64,000 bases of DNA from Niallia sp. FSL W8-0635 (GCF_038007965.1 NZ_JBBOYD010000001.1:2954501-3018500); one strand, 5' to 3'; shown: positions 25,735 through 35,459, counted from the first letter of the stretch. Notes: generated from the sequence alone by a model not told the origin. Numbers and translations are program-made.

Positions 25735-26703
25735 TTACTTAAGTCCTTTAATTAACTCTAAATCTTTTTCATATTCTTCTTCTGGTAATTTCACATAACC
25801 TACATCTTCTGAAAGCTCTGCAGCATTATCAATCATAAATTCAACAAAATCAGCTACTTCTGCTTTTTTCACAGATTCATTTTTCACATAAGTGAATAAT
25901 GGTCTAGATAGTGGAGCGTACTCTCCGCTTTCAACTGTTTCGTTTGTTGGTTCAACTGGACCGTTTCCGCCATCAATTGGCACAACTTTTAACTTATCTT
26001 TGTTTTCAGCATAATAAGCATATCCAAAGTATCCAATTGCATTTTTATCACCTGTTACACCTTGTACTAAAATATTATCGTCTTCTGATAATGTTGCTGC
26101 TTTAGCAATTGGTTGATCTTCTAAAATTACTTCATCGAAATAATCGAATGTTCCAGAATCAGTTCCTGGAGAATAATATTTAATTTCTTCTTCTGGCCAG
26201 CCTTCGCGGATATCAGACCATTTTTTTGCTGTGCCATCTTCCAGCCAAATTTTCTTTAATTCATCGATTGTTAAATGGTCAACCCATGTATTATCTTTAT
26301 TCACAACAACGGAAAGTCCGTCATATGCTAATCGTAATTCTGTAAAATCAATACCTTTTGATTCTAATTCCGTTTTTTCTTCGTCTTTAATTGGGCGAGA
26401 TGCATTACTGAAATCTGTTTCACCTGCGATAAATGCTTTAAAGCCTCCACCTGTTCCAGATGATGCAACAGAAACTTTTACATTTGGTTGCTCTGCTTGA
26501 TATTCTTCAACGATTGCTTCCATAATTGGATAAACAGTTGATGATCCATCTAATTTAATTTGTCCTGATAATTGTTCAGTACCGTTTTCCTTTGATGAAT
26601 CTGACGAATTGGAAGGACTAGATTCATTGTTTCCTCCACATGCCGCTAGTGCTAACATTGTTCCAATCATTGCTGTTAATCCTACTGTTTTAAGGCTCTT
26701 CAT
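25735..26703 (-). CDS. pstS: PstS, phosphate-binding lipoprotein
   Basis: 322 residues. Signal peptide with lipobox LAAC (LALAACGG), Ser/Asn-rich linker, then a periplasmic-binding-type fold with phosphate ligands in DGSSTVYP, SSGTGGGF, the NASRPIK segment and SPGTDSGTFDYF. First gene of the operon, with PHO boxes immediately upstream. Confidence 0.96.
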   Translation of the reverse strand: MKSLKTVGLTAMIGTMLALAACGGNNESSPSNSSDSSKENGTEQLSGQIKLDGSSTVYPIMEAIVEEYQAEQPNVKVSVASSGTGGGFKAFIAGETDFSNASRPIKDEEKTELESKGIDFTELRLAYDGLSVVVNKDNTWVDHLTIDELKKIWLEDGTAKKWSDIREGWPEEEIKYYSPGTDSGTFDYFDEVILEDQPIAKAATLSEDDNILVQGVTGDKNAIGYFGYAYYAENKDKLKVVPIDGGNGPVEPTNETVESGEYAPLSRPLFTYVKNESVKKAEVADFVEFMIDNAAELSEDVGYVKLPEEEYEKDLELIKGLK

Positions 26704-26772
26704 TTTTCTCTTTACCCCCTAAGGATGGTTGTTTTGTTTACAAGATAACTATAAGTCTTTAGTATTAATTTG

Positions 26773-26811
26773 GTTTTAACTGTTTGTAAATCAATGTAAA
26801 CACAATGTAAA
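26773..26811 (-). promoter_or_regulatory. PHO box: tandem TTTACA repeats for PhoP
   Basis: On the minus strand three TTTACA hexamers (plus-strand TGTAAA at 26806, 26795 and 26785) are spaced 11 and 10 bp apart, followed by a TTAAAA variant one turn further on. This is the direct-repeat pattern bound by PhoP dimers in Bacillus. It lies 70-110 bp upstream of the pstS start and predicts induction on phosphate starvation. Confidence 0.85.
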
Positions 26812-26900
26812 TTTAGGGATTTTCCTTATATTTTGTCGTTATATGTTGTGAAGACAGCAAATCTACCTTTATTAAAAGACATTTTTCTTTAACAAAATGC

Positions 26901-26944
26901 AAAAAAAAAAGGACAAAACTAATGGAGACTAGTTTGTCCTTTTT
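26901..26944 (-). terminator. Terminator of the first pbpA gene
   Basis: A 12-bp stem AAAAAGGACAAA / TTTGTCCTTTTT plus an inner CTA/TAG, ending 8 bp beyond the 26952 stop, with A/T tracts on both sides. Confidence 0.88.
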
Positions 26945-26951
26945 ATCACTA

Positions 26952-29057
26952 TTATTCTTTTTCTTCTTTTTTCTCGTCTTTTTGTCTCTCTTTTTTCAAA
27001 TCGAAATACGCATCCAATACGCGCTCTCCGATTTTTTTATTGGAGCCATTATCGACACTTCCTTGGTATGCCCATGGAACCATCACGGCCATAGCTACTT
27101 CTGGATTATCAGAAGGAGCATAACTAATTAAGCTTAGGTTCATGACTTGAGGAGGTTCTTTTCCATAATCACTTCTAGATGGTCCATCATAAAAGGCCTC
27201 TGCTGTTCCTGTTTTTGCTGCAGGAGAATAATCTTTTCCACCTAAATTAGAATAAGCCGTACCTTTAGGAGTTTGGGCTACCATTTTAAACCCTTGCTGG
27301 ACTCGTTCAATCCATTCAGACTTTACATCAACCTTATTTAATACTTTTGGTTTAATGGTTTCTACAACTGGTCCAAGTGTACTATCATCTGCTACGGGTT
27401 CACGAATTTCTTTTACAATATGTGGTTCCATTCTTTTCCCACCATTAGCGATTGTCGAAACATATTGTGCAAGCTGCATATTGGAATACGTATCATATTG
27501 TCCAATCGATAAATCTAGTAAGAAACCTGGCAGTGTATCTTGTCCTTTAAAACCAACTTGTTCGTTAGGCAAATCAATCCCTGTGCGAATTCCTAATCCA
27601 TACTGAGCAAATTCATTTCTAACTAAGGAGAAGTCACTTAGCTGTACAGACAATGGTTGACCATATACATAATTTGCACCAGCCATCTTCATCACTGTAC
27701 GGAACATATAAACGTTAGAAGATCGTTGTAATGCAGTGAGATCATTAATCGGTCCCATTGTTGTCCAAGATTTCTTAATTGTGTTTCCTATTTTTACAGG
27801 TGTATCATTCCAGACTGTTCCAGGGGAAATAGCTCCTGTTTTATATCCAGTTAATACAGTTGCACCCTTTACAACAGAACCTACATTGTATGTTGTTGTA
27901 ATATTACCAAGTGCATCATCTTGAACTTCTAACTTTCCAGTTTTCTCATTTCTTACTAGTCGCTTTCCTGCCATGGACAGAACATCACCTGTATTAGGAT
28001 TCATTAAAACGACATAGGCTCTATCAAGTAATTTCGTGCCAGCAAAGGTTTTCGCTGTTTTTAATTCTTCCTCGATGATTTTTTCCACTTCTAATTGAAG
28101 CTCCATATCAATAGAAAGAACTAAATCATTCCCTCGTTTCCCTTCTGTAATGACCTCTGTACTTACGATATTGCCTTTTTTATCTGTTTTATTACGAATT
28201 TTTTCTTTTTGCCCTTTAAGAACATCTTCGTATTGTAGTTCTAGGTAACTTGTCCCTACTCGATCATTCCGGCTATATCCTCTTGAAACATAATAATCTA
28301 ATTTCTCTGCCGGCAATCCTCTTTCAGCAGAACTCACATTACCTAACACAGATTTTAATGTATCACCGAATGCATAGGATCTTTCCCAGTCAGTTGTTGT
28401 ATCAACACCTGGTAAAGATTCTAAATTCTCACTAACTACCGCAAACTCCTTGTCACTCACATCTTTATTTTTAACCATTTGCGGGGTTAGTTTATATCCG
28501 CTAATAAACTCACGATAAATGGCTAACACTTCTAAATCATGATTAGAAAGTGAATTTATATCTTCTTCTGTAATACGATCAAGCTGTAATTGATACACTT
28601 CAGTATTATATTCGTCTTGATCTGGATACTTCTCTGCTAAAGCTTCTTTTTCCTTATCAGAGACCTTCTTATTAGCCTTTTCTTCATTTTTTATAATCCA
28701 ATAATCCTTTTTCTCACGCTCTGTTACCTTTTTTGTATCTTTCATAATATACTTTGAAAGCAACTCCGCTGTTTCGAGCATCTCTTCTTGCTTCACTCCA
28801 GAATTTGTATATGTAATTGCTTTTTGCGCAACATTATCCACAATTACTTTTCCAGTAGCATCATACATTTTCCCACGGGGCACAGAGGTATTTACTGTAA
28901 CATCTTCTGTTTTCTCCAATTCTCTTTTATAATCCTCTCCATAAACAATCTGCACAAATCCTAATCGCAGAATTAAGGCCGAAAATAATAAAAAGACAAA
29001 AAAGAAAATAATATTAAGACGTACAGGTATTGTTTTTTTCTTTTTCTTTTTTCCCAA
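26952..29057 (-). CDS. pbpA: Class B penicillin-binding protein 2 (PbpA-type), copy A
   Basis: 701-residue transpeptidase of the PBP2 type used in side-wall elongation. A short Lys-rich cytosolic tail and one transmembrane helix precede the dimerisation domain (VPRGKMYDATG). The catalytic domain has SxxK as SVVK (about residue 394), SSN (about 447) and KTG in AKTGTAEAF (about 614). The dimerisation motif reads RGKMYDATG where RGxIYDRxG is usual, unlike copy B. It ends in a Glu/Lys-rich tail. Confidence 0.92.
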   Translation of the reverse strand: MGKKKKKKTIPVRLNIIFFFVFLLFSALILRLGFVQIVYGEDYKRELEKTEDVTVNTSVPRGKMYDATGKVIVDNVAQKAITYTNSGVKQEEMLETAELLSKYIMKDTKKVTEREKKDYWIIKNEEKANKKVSDKEKEALAEKYPDQDEYNTEVYQLQLDRITEEDINSLSNHDLEVLAIYREFISGYKLTPQMVKNKDVSDKEFAVVSENLESLPGVDTTTDWERSYAFGDTLKSVLGNVSSAERGLPAEKLDYYVSRGYSRNDRVGTSYLELQYEDVLKGQKEKIRNKTDKKGNIVSTEVITEGKRGNDLVLSIDMELQLEVEKIIEEELKTAKTFAGTKLLDRAYVVLMNPNTGDVLSMAGKRLVRNEKTGKLEVQDDALGNITTTYNVGSVVKGATVLTGYKTGAISPGTVWNDTPVKIGNTIKKSWTTMGPINDLTALQRSSNVYMFRTVMKMAGANYVYGQPLSVQLSDFSLVRNEFAQYGLGIRTGIDLPNEQVGFKGQDTLPGFLLDLSIGQYDTYSNMQLAQYVSTIANGGKRMEPHIVKEIREPVADDSTLGPVVETIKPKVLNKVDVKSEWIERVQQGFKMVAQTPKGTAYSNLGGKDYSPAAKTGTAEAFYDGPSRSDYGKEPPQVMNLSLISYAPSDNPEVAMAVMVPWAYQGSVDNGSNKKIGERVLDAYFDLKKERQKDEKKEEKE

Positions 29058-29171
29058 CGTTTAATCACACTTTCCTTGAATATTCTTTTTCTATTGTAAT
29101 AGAAAACAGGAGATTATTCTATTAATAACTAATTGGAATAAAATGCTAGAATTGTTATGGTGATGATATTT

Positions 29172-29216
29172 GCGTTTTTTCCTCTTCTATTATTTATTAA
29201 TATGGAAGAAAAAACG
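29172..29216. repeat. Inverted repeat between the two pbpA genes
   Basis: GCGTTTTTTC pairs with GAAAAAACGC (10 bp), extended by partial TCTTC/GAAGA pairing. It lies between the start of copy A and the terminator of copy B, so it may be a leader hairpin or operator of copy A. Confidence 0.5.
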
Positions 29217-29252
29217 CCTATATATCCGCGATTCTTTTATCCAAAAAACACC

Positions 29253-29305
29253 AAAAAGACTATCTATATCAGATAGAAATGCATCTACTAATAGATAGTC
29301 TTTTA
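29253..29305 (-). terminator. Terminator of the second pbpA gene
   Basis: A stem AAAAGACTATCTAT / ATAGATAGTCTTTT, about 20 bp beyond the 29324 stop. Because it lies between the two PBP genes, they are probably transcribed separately. Confidence 0.85.
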
Positions 29306-29323
29306 TAGTAAAAGTCTATGAAT

Positions 29324-31438
29324 CTAGTCTTTTTCTTTCTTTAATTCAAAATATTTATCCATTACACGTTTACCGATAGTTAAGTTTGGCGAAGGACCAT
29401 TACTTGTTGTGTAGACCCAAGGAACCATTACTGCCATTGCTACTTCTGGATTATCAGAAGGTGCGTAAGTAATCAAACTAAGATTCATAACCTCGGGTGG
29501 CGGAGTATCAAAATTGGTTCTTAATGGACCATCATAAAACGCCTGTGCGGTACCAGTCTTACCGGCTGGGCTATACGGGGCACCTACAAATACTCCACCT
29601 GTTCCACCTGGTTGCATTACCATACGGAATCCTCTTTGTACTTGTTCTATCCATCCTGGTTGTAAATCCAGTTTATTTAGAACCTTAGGTTGAATTTCTT
29701 GAACTATTGGACCTAACTTCTCATCTCCTTGGCCTGGTTCTCTTATTTCTTTTAGGAGTCGTGGCTGTATCCGATAGCCACCATTAGCAATAGTCGCAGC
29801 ATATTGTGCTAGTTGCATATTTGTGTATGTATCATATTGTCCGATTGATAAGAACATTAAATTACCTGGTACTGTTGTGTCTTGCCCTTTAAATCCAGCC
29901 ATTTCATTTGGCAAATCAATTCCAGTTCTAACACCTAAACCAAACTCGCTAAAGGAATTTCTAATTTTATTCCATGCAGCTGGATCCACGTTCAAAGTTT
30001 GTCCAGGAGTTGTATAGCTTTCCTTTCCAATCGCTAGTGCAATCTTTGCCATATATACGTTAGATGATAATTTTAAAGCAGTTAAATCGTTCATGTTTCC
30101 CCATAATCGACTTGAATAAGATTTAAAATCTGGTGAATCCTTGATTTTAATAACTTCATCTCTTAACAGGGAGCCAGGACGAATAACGCCTACTTTATAA
30201 CCCGTTAGTACCATAGCTCCTTTGACCGCTGATCCAACATTATATGAAGTTGTAATATTGCCTAACGCAAAATCTTGGACAACTTGGTTTCCGGTTTTCT
30301 CATCTTTTCCTAACTGCTTACCTGCCATTGTTAAAACTTCACCTGTATGTGGATCCATCAGTACAACAAACGCTCGATCTAAATAATGGGTACCAGCATA
30401 GCCATATTTCGTTCTTTTCAATTCTTCTTCAATGATTTTCTCAACTTCCAACTGTAATTTCATATCGATCGTTAATACTAAATCATTTCCAGCCGATCCA
30501 TCAGATAAAATTTCCGAGCCAACAATTTCATCTGTTTTATCTTTAATATATTTGACCTTTTTCTTTTGACCTTTTAAAACATCCTCATACTGTTTTTCTA
30601 AATAGCTTAGGCCAACTCTATCGTTCATGCTGTAGCCCTTTGCTAAATAGCTATCTTTTTGTTCTGCAGGAACACCTCTTTGTGAAGTACTTACATTTCC
30701 TAACACAGTTTTTAATGTGGATCCAAATTCATACTTTCTATCCCAATCTCGAAGGGTGTCTACACCAGGTAATCTTTCTAAGTTTTCACTAATAATAGCT
30801 ATTTCCTTATCAGTAACTCCTTCATTTTTTACAATATGAGGAGTATAAAAATAACCACTTTGAAACTCTCGATATATCGCTAATGTTTCCATATCTAAAT
30901 CTGTTAGTTTATTTAAATCTGTTTCAGATATCCGATTACGCAATAGTTCATCATATGCTTTTTGATATTCCTTTTTGTCATCCTTATACTTTAGTTCAAG
31001 CTGTTCATTTTCTTCTTCTGATATTTTTGATTTTGCTTCATCCGGATTTATTAAAATCCAATAATCCTTCTTGTCTCTTTCTGATATCTTTTTAAGATCT
31101 TTTTCACTGTCCATCTTAATTATTTTCGCCAACTCTTCAGCGGTATCTCGCATTTCTTTTGGCGTATACTTTTTCCAATTAGTATATGTAATGGCATTTT
31201 TGCCAACATTGCTTACAATACTTTGACCTGTTCTATCATAGATTTCTCCCCTAGGAACAGAGGTGCTAATAACAACATCCTCTTTTTTCTCTACTTCTTT
31301 TTTATAGTCATCTCCATACACAATTTGTACAAAGCCTAATCTTAAAATGAGTGCTGAAAACAATAAAAATACCGTAAAGAATATAAGGTTTACTCTTAAA
31401 GGTATTGGATTTCTCTTCTTCTTCTTTTTTTCCCCCAT
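29324..31438 (-). CDS. pbpA: Class B penicillin-binding protein 2 (PbpA-type), copy B
   Basis: 704 residues, clearly paralogous to the 26952 gene along the whole length: near-identical transmembrane segment and LRLGFVQIVYG, GQYDTYTNMQLAQY and APSDNPEVAMAVMVPW segments. Catalytic motifs are SAVK (about 403), SSN (about 458) and GKTGTAQAF (about 625). The dimerisation motif RGEIYDRTG is canonical. Tandem duplication at the position where B. subtilis has one pbpA. Confidence 0.92.
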   Translation of the reverse strand: MGEKKKKKRNPIPLRVNLIFFTVFLLFSALILRLGFVQIVYGDDYKKEVEKKEDVVISTSVPRGEIYDRTGQSIVSNVGKNAITYTNWKKYTPKEMRDTAEELAKIIKMDSEKDLKKISERDKKDYWILINPDEAKSKISEEENEQLELKYKDDKKEYQKAYDELLRNRISETDLNKLTDLDMETLAIYREFQSGYFYTPHIVKNEGVTDKEIAIISENLERLPGVDTLRDWDRKYEFGSTLKTVLGNVSTSQRGVPAEQKDSYLAKGYSMNDRVGLSYLEKQYEDVLKGQKKKVKYIKDKTDEIVGSEILSDGSAGNDLVLTIDMKLQLEVEKIIEEELKRTKYGYAGTHYLDRAFVVLMDPHTGEVLTMAGKQLGKDEKTGNQVVQDFALGNITTSYNVGSAVKGAMVLTGYKVGVIRPGSLLRDEVIKIKDSPDFKSYSSRLWGNMNDLTALKLSSNVYMAKIALAIGKESYTTPGQTLNVDPAAWNKIRNSFSEFGLGVRTGIDLPNEMAGFKGQDTTVPGNLMFLSIGQYDTYTNMQLAQYAATIANGGYRIQPRLLKEIREPGQGDEKLGPIVQEIQPKVLNKLDLQPGWIEQVQRGFRMVMQPGGTGGVFVGAPYSPAGKTGTAQAFYDGPLRTNFDTPPPEVMNLSLITYAPSDNPEVAMAVMVPWVYTTSNGPSPNLTIGKRVMDKYFELKKEKD

Positions 31439-31542
31439 TTAAAATCCCACCATTTCCTCCAAAACTTTCCTAATTTCTATTTTAAAGGAAGTTTACAGAA
31501 ATTTCTATATGATATTGGAGATTAAAAAACAATCTATTGTAT

Positions 31543-31579
31543 AAAAAATGAAGAGAATCTGCTATATAAACAGATCCTC
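31543..31579 (-). terminator. Weak terminator after yqgE
   Basis: On the minus strand GAGGATCTG pairs with CAGATTCTC (one G-U) and is followed by TTCATTTTTT. Confidence 0.6.
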
Positions 31580-31586
31580 CTCTCAC

Positions 31587-32804
31587 TTAAGCTGGTTTCC
31601 ATCTTATTTTCCTAGCAAAGAAATAAATCACAGAATGCCCACTTCCTAGTATAAATAACAGAACAGGTATTACTTTATTTGGATTGAATATGCTAACGCC
31701 AATTATAAAAATGAGAACGGATAAGAGTCTTCCTAGATTAAGAAACAATTCTCTCACGACTATATATTCAATTCTCATTTCTCCTGCTTTCCAGCCTTTT
31801 CCGATTACGTCAAAAGTTAAACTAGTGTAAGGAACTAGAATTAATGGATAGGCTATAGCTATTGTACTCGCATAAATCAGCAATTTCGTATAAGAAAAAT
31901 CAAAAACGATAATAAACATCGATAGGAATAACATAATTCCCCCAACTAAAATAGACTTATTCCGATTCTCATTTTTGATTGTCCTCGAAACAATGTAATA
32001 GGCAACAAATGAAATCCCTGAATTTATTAACCCAAATTTCCCCAAAGCCAATTCACTATCTGTTGCTATATAGACAAAGACAGTTATCATAAACGCAAAG
32101 ACACCTTCACGTAAGCCTTGAAAAAAATGAGCATTTGTAATGAGTTTCCAGTTATAATTATGTTTTCGTTCTTCGACAATTCTTTTAAAAAAGTATTTGC
32201 CTTCTGCTGGTCTTCTCTTCAAAAAGAAGCTCGAAATAACTGCTAAAAGAAAAAGCCCAAGAGACATTCCAAAAACAATCATATAACCTGTTGACTTTGT
32301 TAATTGAGAAATAATAAATCCAGCAATCATTGGTCCTATCATTCCAGCAACCGAATTTAACAATCCTAAAAACCCATTAAAGAAATCTCTAGTTTCCGGT
32401 TCTGTTACTTCAAATGTTAGTACATTATACGCTAGCCAATAGAATCCATTTCCAATACCAAGTATTGCTCCTAGCACTAGAAGAAATGTTGATGCCTTGT
32501 CTCCAATTAATAATACTGTCAAATAGAAAATAGTAAGGAAGGCAACTCCGATTCGGAATACAATTACACGATCAATTTTCTTTGCCCATCTGCCAGCAAG
32601 TGTAAAGGTAATTAATTGTAGCAAGATGATAGCAAGATTATACAATCCCAAATCTCTAAATTCACCTGACTGTTTCCATAGAAATACGTTCACGAAAGTA
32701 TTAGAAAGCGCTACACTTAATGCGTACAAGCCTCCTGTGAGCAACAATATTTTTAAATCTTTTGTAAGCTCTACATCACCTAATATTTTACCTATTTTCA
32801 TCAT
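31587..32804 (-). CDS. yqgE: YqgE, major facilitator superfamily transporter
   Basis: About 405 residues with twelve hydrophobic segments and the MFS loop LAGRWAKKIDR after TM2. Substrate unknown. ATG 32804 (or the adjacent ATG 32801) follows GGGGAG; a further upstream frame to 32840 has no ribosome site. The order pbpA-yqgE-sodA matches B. subtilis. Confidence 0.85.
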   Translation of the reverse strand: MMKIGKILGDVELTKDLKILLLTGGLYALSVALSNTFVNVFLWKQSGEFRDLGLYNLAIILLQLITFTLAGRWAKKIDRVIVFRIGVAFLTIFYLTVLLIGDKASTFLLVLGAILGIGNGFYWLAYNVLTFEVTEPETRDFFNGFLGLLNSVAGMIGPMIAGFIISQLTKSTGYMIVFGMSLGLFLLAVISSFFLKRRPAEGKYFFKRIVEERKHNYNWKLITNAHFFQGLREGVFAFMITVFVYIATDSELALGKFGLINSGISFVAYYIVSRTIKNENRNKSILVGGIMLFLSMFIIVFDFSYTKLLIYASTIAIAYPLILVPYTSLTFDVIGKGWKAGEMRIEYIVVRELFLNLGRLLSVLIFIIGVSIFNPNKVIPVLLFILGSGHSVIYFFARKIRWKPA

Positions 32805-32925
32805 AGAAACTCCCCTTTGTTCTAGAGTAGTTTCTAACAAAATGAATATCGTTATGCATTATATATAAAAACTAACAATTATGAAAATAAGCGAAAATAC
32901 TTGGCTATATTGCTAATAAGAATAT

Positions 32926-32962
32926 AAAAAGCCCTGTGAGCTTTTTTGCTCACAGGGCTTTC
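32926..32962 (-). terminator. Terminator of sodA
   Basis: A strong 15-bp stem AAAGCCCTGTGAGC / GCTCACAGGGCTTT with a T6 loop, 14 bp beyond the sodA stop. Confidence 0.92.
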
Positions 32963-32975
32963 GCATAACTTAAAA

Positions 32976-33584
32976 TTATTTAGCAGCTGTATAACGCTTA
33001 GCTACTTCATCCCAGTTGATTACATTAAAGAATGCACTAATGTATTCTGGACGACGGTTTTGATAGTTTAAGTAGTATGCATGCTCCCAAACGTCTAATC
33101 CTAAAACTGGTGTTTTGCCTTCCATTAAAGGATTGTCTTGGTTTGGAGTGCTTGTTACTTCTAACTCACCGTTGTTAACAACTAGCCATGCCCAGCCTGA
33201 ACCAAAACGAGTTGTAGCAGCTTTTGAAAATTCTTCTTTGAAGTTTTCGAAGCTTCCAAATTTGCTATCAATAGCAGCAGCTAAATCACCAGTTGGTTGA
33301 CCGCCACCATTTGGAGAAATCACTTCCCAGAATAATGAATGGTTTGCATGACCGCCACCATTGTTACGAACTGCAGTACGTGCAGCTTCTGGAACTGCAT
33401 CAAGATTAGATACAAGCTCTTCAACTGTTTTAGAAAGTAATTCGTCATTTCCTTCTAATGCATTGTTTAAATTTGTTACATAAGTATTATGATGTTTCGT
33501 ATGATGAATATTCATCGTTTCTTTATCAATGTGAGGTTCTAATGCATCATAAGCGTAAGGTAATTGTGGTAATGAATAAGCCAT
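32976..33584 (-). CDS. sodA: Manganese superoxide dismutase
   Basis: 202-residue Mn/Fe SOD. Metal ligands are H in [10 protein letters not shown] in [15 protein letters not shown], and D and H in [20 protein letters not shown] and the QDNPL segment are characteristic of the Mn type. Detoxifies cytosolic superoxide. AGGAGGAATTAGAC precedes the ATG. Confidence 0.97.
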   Translation of the reverse strand: MAYSLPQLPYAYDALEPHIDKETMNIHHTKHHNTYVTNLNNALEGNDELLSKTVEELVSNLDAVPEAARTAVRNNGGGHANHSLFWEVISPNGGGQPTGDLAAAIDSKFGSFENFKEEFSKAATTRFGSGWAWLVVNNGELEVTSTPNQDNPLMEGKTPVLGLDVWEHAYYLNYQNRRPEYISAFFNVINWDEVAKRYTAAK

Positions 33585-34163
33585 GTCTAATTCCTCCTAA
33601 TATTATATGTATTATCTTCTTCCTTATAAAGCTTTGTCCTATTTCGACAATTCTTATAAGAGAAGCTCTTTAACAATACATTATCAAATATAGAACTTAC
33701 TTTCAATCTATTTGCTTGAAAAGATTCCCTCTTTAAAATACCCATTATTAATTATTTTAAACAGACAAGGATTAGTTTTAATACGGATAAATGGAATGCG
33801 ACAAAATCAATGGAATTTACCTACACTCTGTTGATTAGGAGAAAAATCCATGTTTATTTCCTTCCATTAAAGCCACTTTTCCTTTTATACGGCAAATTTT
33901 TGGCGTGCATTCCTTTGTTAAAAAACACTTTTTCCTCCTCACCTTAGAAAATAATAAAAGGCAATCCATCTCCCAATACCTACTAGTGATTAACATCACT
34001 TCTGTGTTCATACTAATTAGTATGCTTACCGCGACTATTAGAACTTATCCTGTAATAAGTTCGATAAATTGTCATTTTTCCATTTCTCCCTATTGAATCA
34101 ACGTTCTGGCGTAGATTGTGATTCGAACGACTCATCCTCATTCCATTTTATCCCATTTATAGT
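33585..34163. other. Intergenic region between sodA and the divergent Fnr-type gene
   Basis: About 580 bp, AT-rich. A 63-codon frame at 33905-34096 has no ribosome site or recognisable content and is rejected. The region must include the sodA promoter; no PerR or Fnr palindrome could be defined by eye. Confidence 0.5.
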
Positions 34164-34192
34164 TTGACAAATATTTCACAATGTTTTTAAAT
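34164..34192 (+). promoter_or_regulatory. Probable SigA promoter of the Fnr-type gene
   Basis: TTGACA (34164-34169), a 17-bp spacer and TTAAAT (34187-34192), followed after about 35 bp by AAGGAG and ATG 34228. Confidence 0.6.
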
Positions 34193-34227
34193 CAAGTAAA
34201 GAGGAACTTTTTAAGGAGTGCTTTCTT

Positions 34228-34923
34228 ATGAATGAAGTACAACTATCGTTATATAGTTTATTGATTCAACATTTCTTTGAAACAGACAAAATAGAACATA
34301 TAAAAAAAGGAACTTTATTATTTCAAGAAAAAGATCCTGTTCAAAAAATATATATTTTATTAAATGGAACGATTTCTCTTGGGAGAGTACATGAGAAGGG
34401 CAAAGAATTTGTGATTAAAATACTCCATGACGAGGAATTACTGTTAGAATACCAAATATTTAAACATTCACCTAAATATTATTTTTTTGCAAAAAGTCTT
34501 ACAGATTGTGATGTTCTTGCAATAGATCGAAAAGAGTTTGAAGATTTAGCGTTAAAAGACCCAATGCTCCTTACTTCCATTACTAGATGGTTAAGTACAG
34601 GATATCTAAAGGCACATATGAAATGCCAAGACCTTATTATGAATGGGAAAAAAGGTGGTCTCTATAGCATATTAATAAGACTGTGTCATTCATTTGGGAT
34701 TAAGAATAAAGAAGGAATCATGATTGATATCCCAATTACTCATCAAGAACTAGCTAATTTAACCTTTGGGACTAGAGAAGTGATTCAGCGGATATTAAAA
34801 GATTTAAGAGAAAGGGAAGTAATTGACTATAGCAACCAGAAGATAACCGTAAAAAACCTTGCCTATTTAAAAAAAGCAGTTGACTGCCAAAACTGCCCTG
34901 TTGATATTTGTGGGCTAAATTAA
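34228..34923 (+). CDS. fnr: Fnr-type anaerobic regulator with C-terminal [4Fe-4S] ligand set
   Basis: 231-residue Crp/Fnr protein: cAMP-binding-like beta roll (25-110), dimerisation helix and C-terminal helix-turn-helix (THQELANLTFGTREVIQRIL). The C-terminus has C220, C223 and C228 in C-x2-C-x4-C, matching the C227/C230/C235 cluster ligands of B. subtilis Fnr, and D135 aligns with its fourth ligand Asp141, just before the shared GKKGxLYSxLIRL. So an oxygen-sensing Fe-S cluster is likely. The recognition helix (TREVIQR) differs from ARESVNR in B. subtilis. It sits beside sodA rather than the nar genes. Confidence 0.82.
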   Translation: MNEVQLSLYSLLIQHFFETDKIEHIKKGTLLFQEKDPVQKIYILLNGTISLGRVHEKGKEFVIKILHDEELLLEYQIFKHSPKYYFFAKSLTDCDVLAIDRKEFEDLALKDPMLLTSITRWLSTGYLKAHMKCQDLIMNGKKGGLYSILIRLCHSFGIKNKEGIMIDIPITHQELANLTFGTREVIQRILKDLREREVIDYSNQKITVKNLAYLKKAVDCQNCPVDICGLN

Positions 34924-34930
34924 GAAAAGC

Positions 34931-34969
34931 AAAGGGAAAGAGATACTTAAAAGTTGCACTCTTTCCCTT
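34931..34969 (+). terminator. Hairpin after the Fnr-type gene
   Basis: AAGGGAAAGAG (11 bp) pairs with CTCTTTCCCTT. A pyrimidine-rich tract follows but no clean T-run, so terminator strength is uncertain. It lies between convergent genes. Confidence 0.6.
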
Positions 34970-34979
34970 CCTTTCCCCC

Positions 34980-35459
34980 TTATATTTTTAGAAAAAAATA
35001 AACAATCATTATCCCCTGTATTATACCTTTCGTAACTACACTACTCAAAAAACCGATTAATGAGCCTACCCCTATTTTAAGTGCAGTCTTCCAATTCGTC
35101 TTACTAACGATAAGCTCAGCTAGAACAGCTCCTATAAATGGTCCGAGAAGAATGCCGATTACAGGAATGACAAAAGGACCTACGAGTAATCCAATTGTGC
35201 TTCCCCAAATCCCTGCCTTCGTACCACCAAATTTCTTTACTCCTATCCAATTGGATACGGAATCAGCAAAAAATAATAGGATAACAAACATCCCTTGTAT
35301 AATCCAAAAAAGTACACTAAGTTCTTCAAACGAAAAAAAGATACCATATAAAAGATATCCCGCTAAAATAAATAGTACACTAGGGATGATTGGATAAATT
35401 AGACCAATAAAAGCAATAATGAATAAAACACTAATTATAATCCAATAAATAATATCCAT
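34980..35459 (-). CDS. yqgC: YqgC, DUF456 membrane protein
   Basis: 159 residues with about five hydrophobic helices and the DUF456 glycine-rich repeat ([33 protein letters not shown] is the core, positions about 80-112). ATG 35459 follows AGAGGAACGG; the frame continues upstream to 35573 but without a start signal and across the divergent promoter region. Function unknown. Adjacent to sodA in B. subtilis. Confidence 0.88.
   Translation of the reverse strand: MDIIYWIIISVLFIIAFIGLIYPIIPSVLFILAGYLLYGIFFSFEELSVLFWIIQGMFVILLFFADSVSNWIGVKKFGGTKAGIWGSTIGLLVGPFVIPVIGILLGPFIGAVLAELIVSKTNWKTALKIGVGSLIGFLSSVVTKGIIQGIMIVYFFLKI

Noticed and set aside
33905..34096. 63-codon plus-strand frame between sodA and the Fnr-type gene
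   Set aside because: No Shine-Dalgarno, no recognisable domain, composition like AT-rich intergenic DNA.
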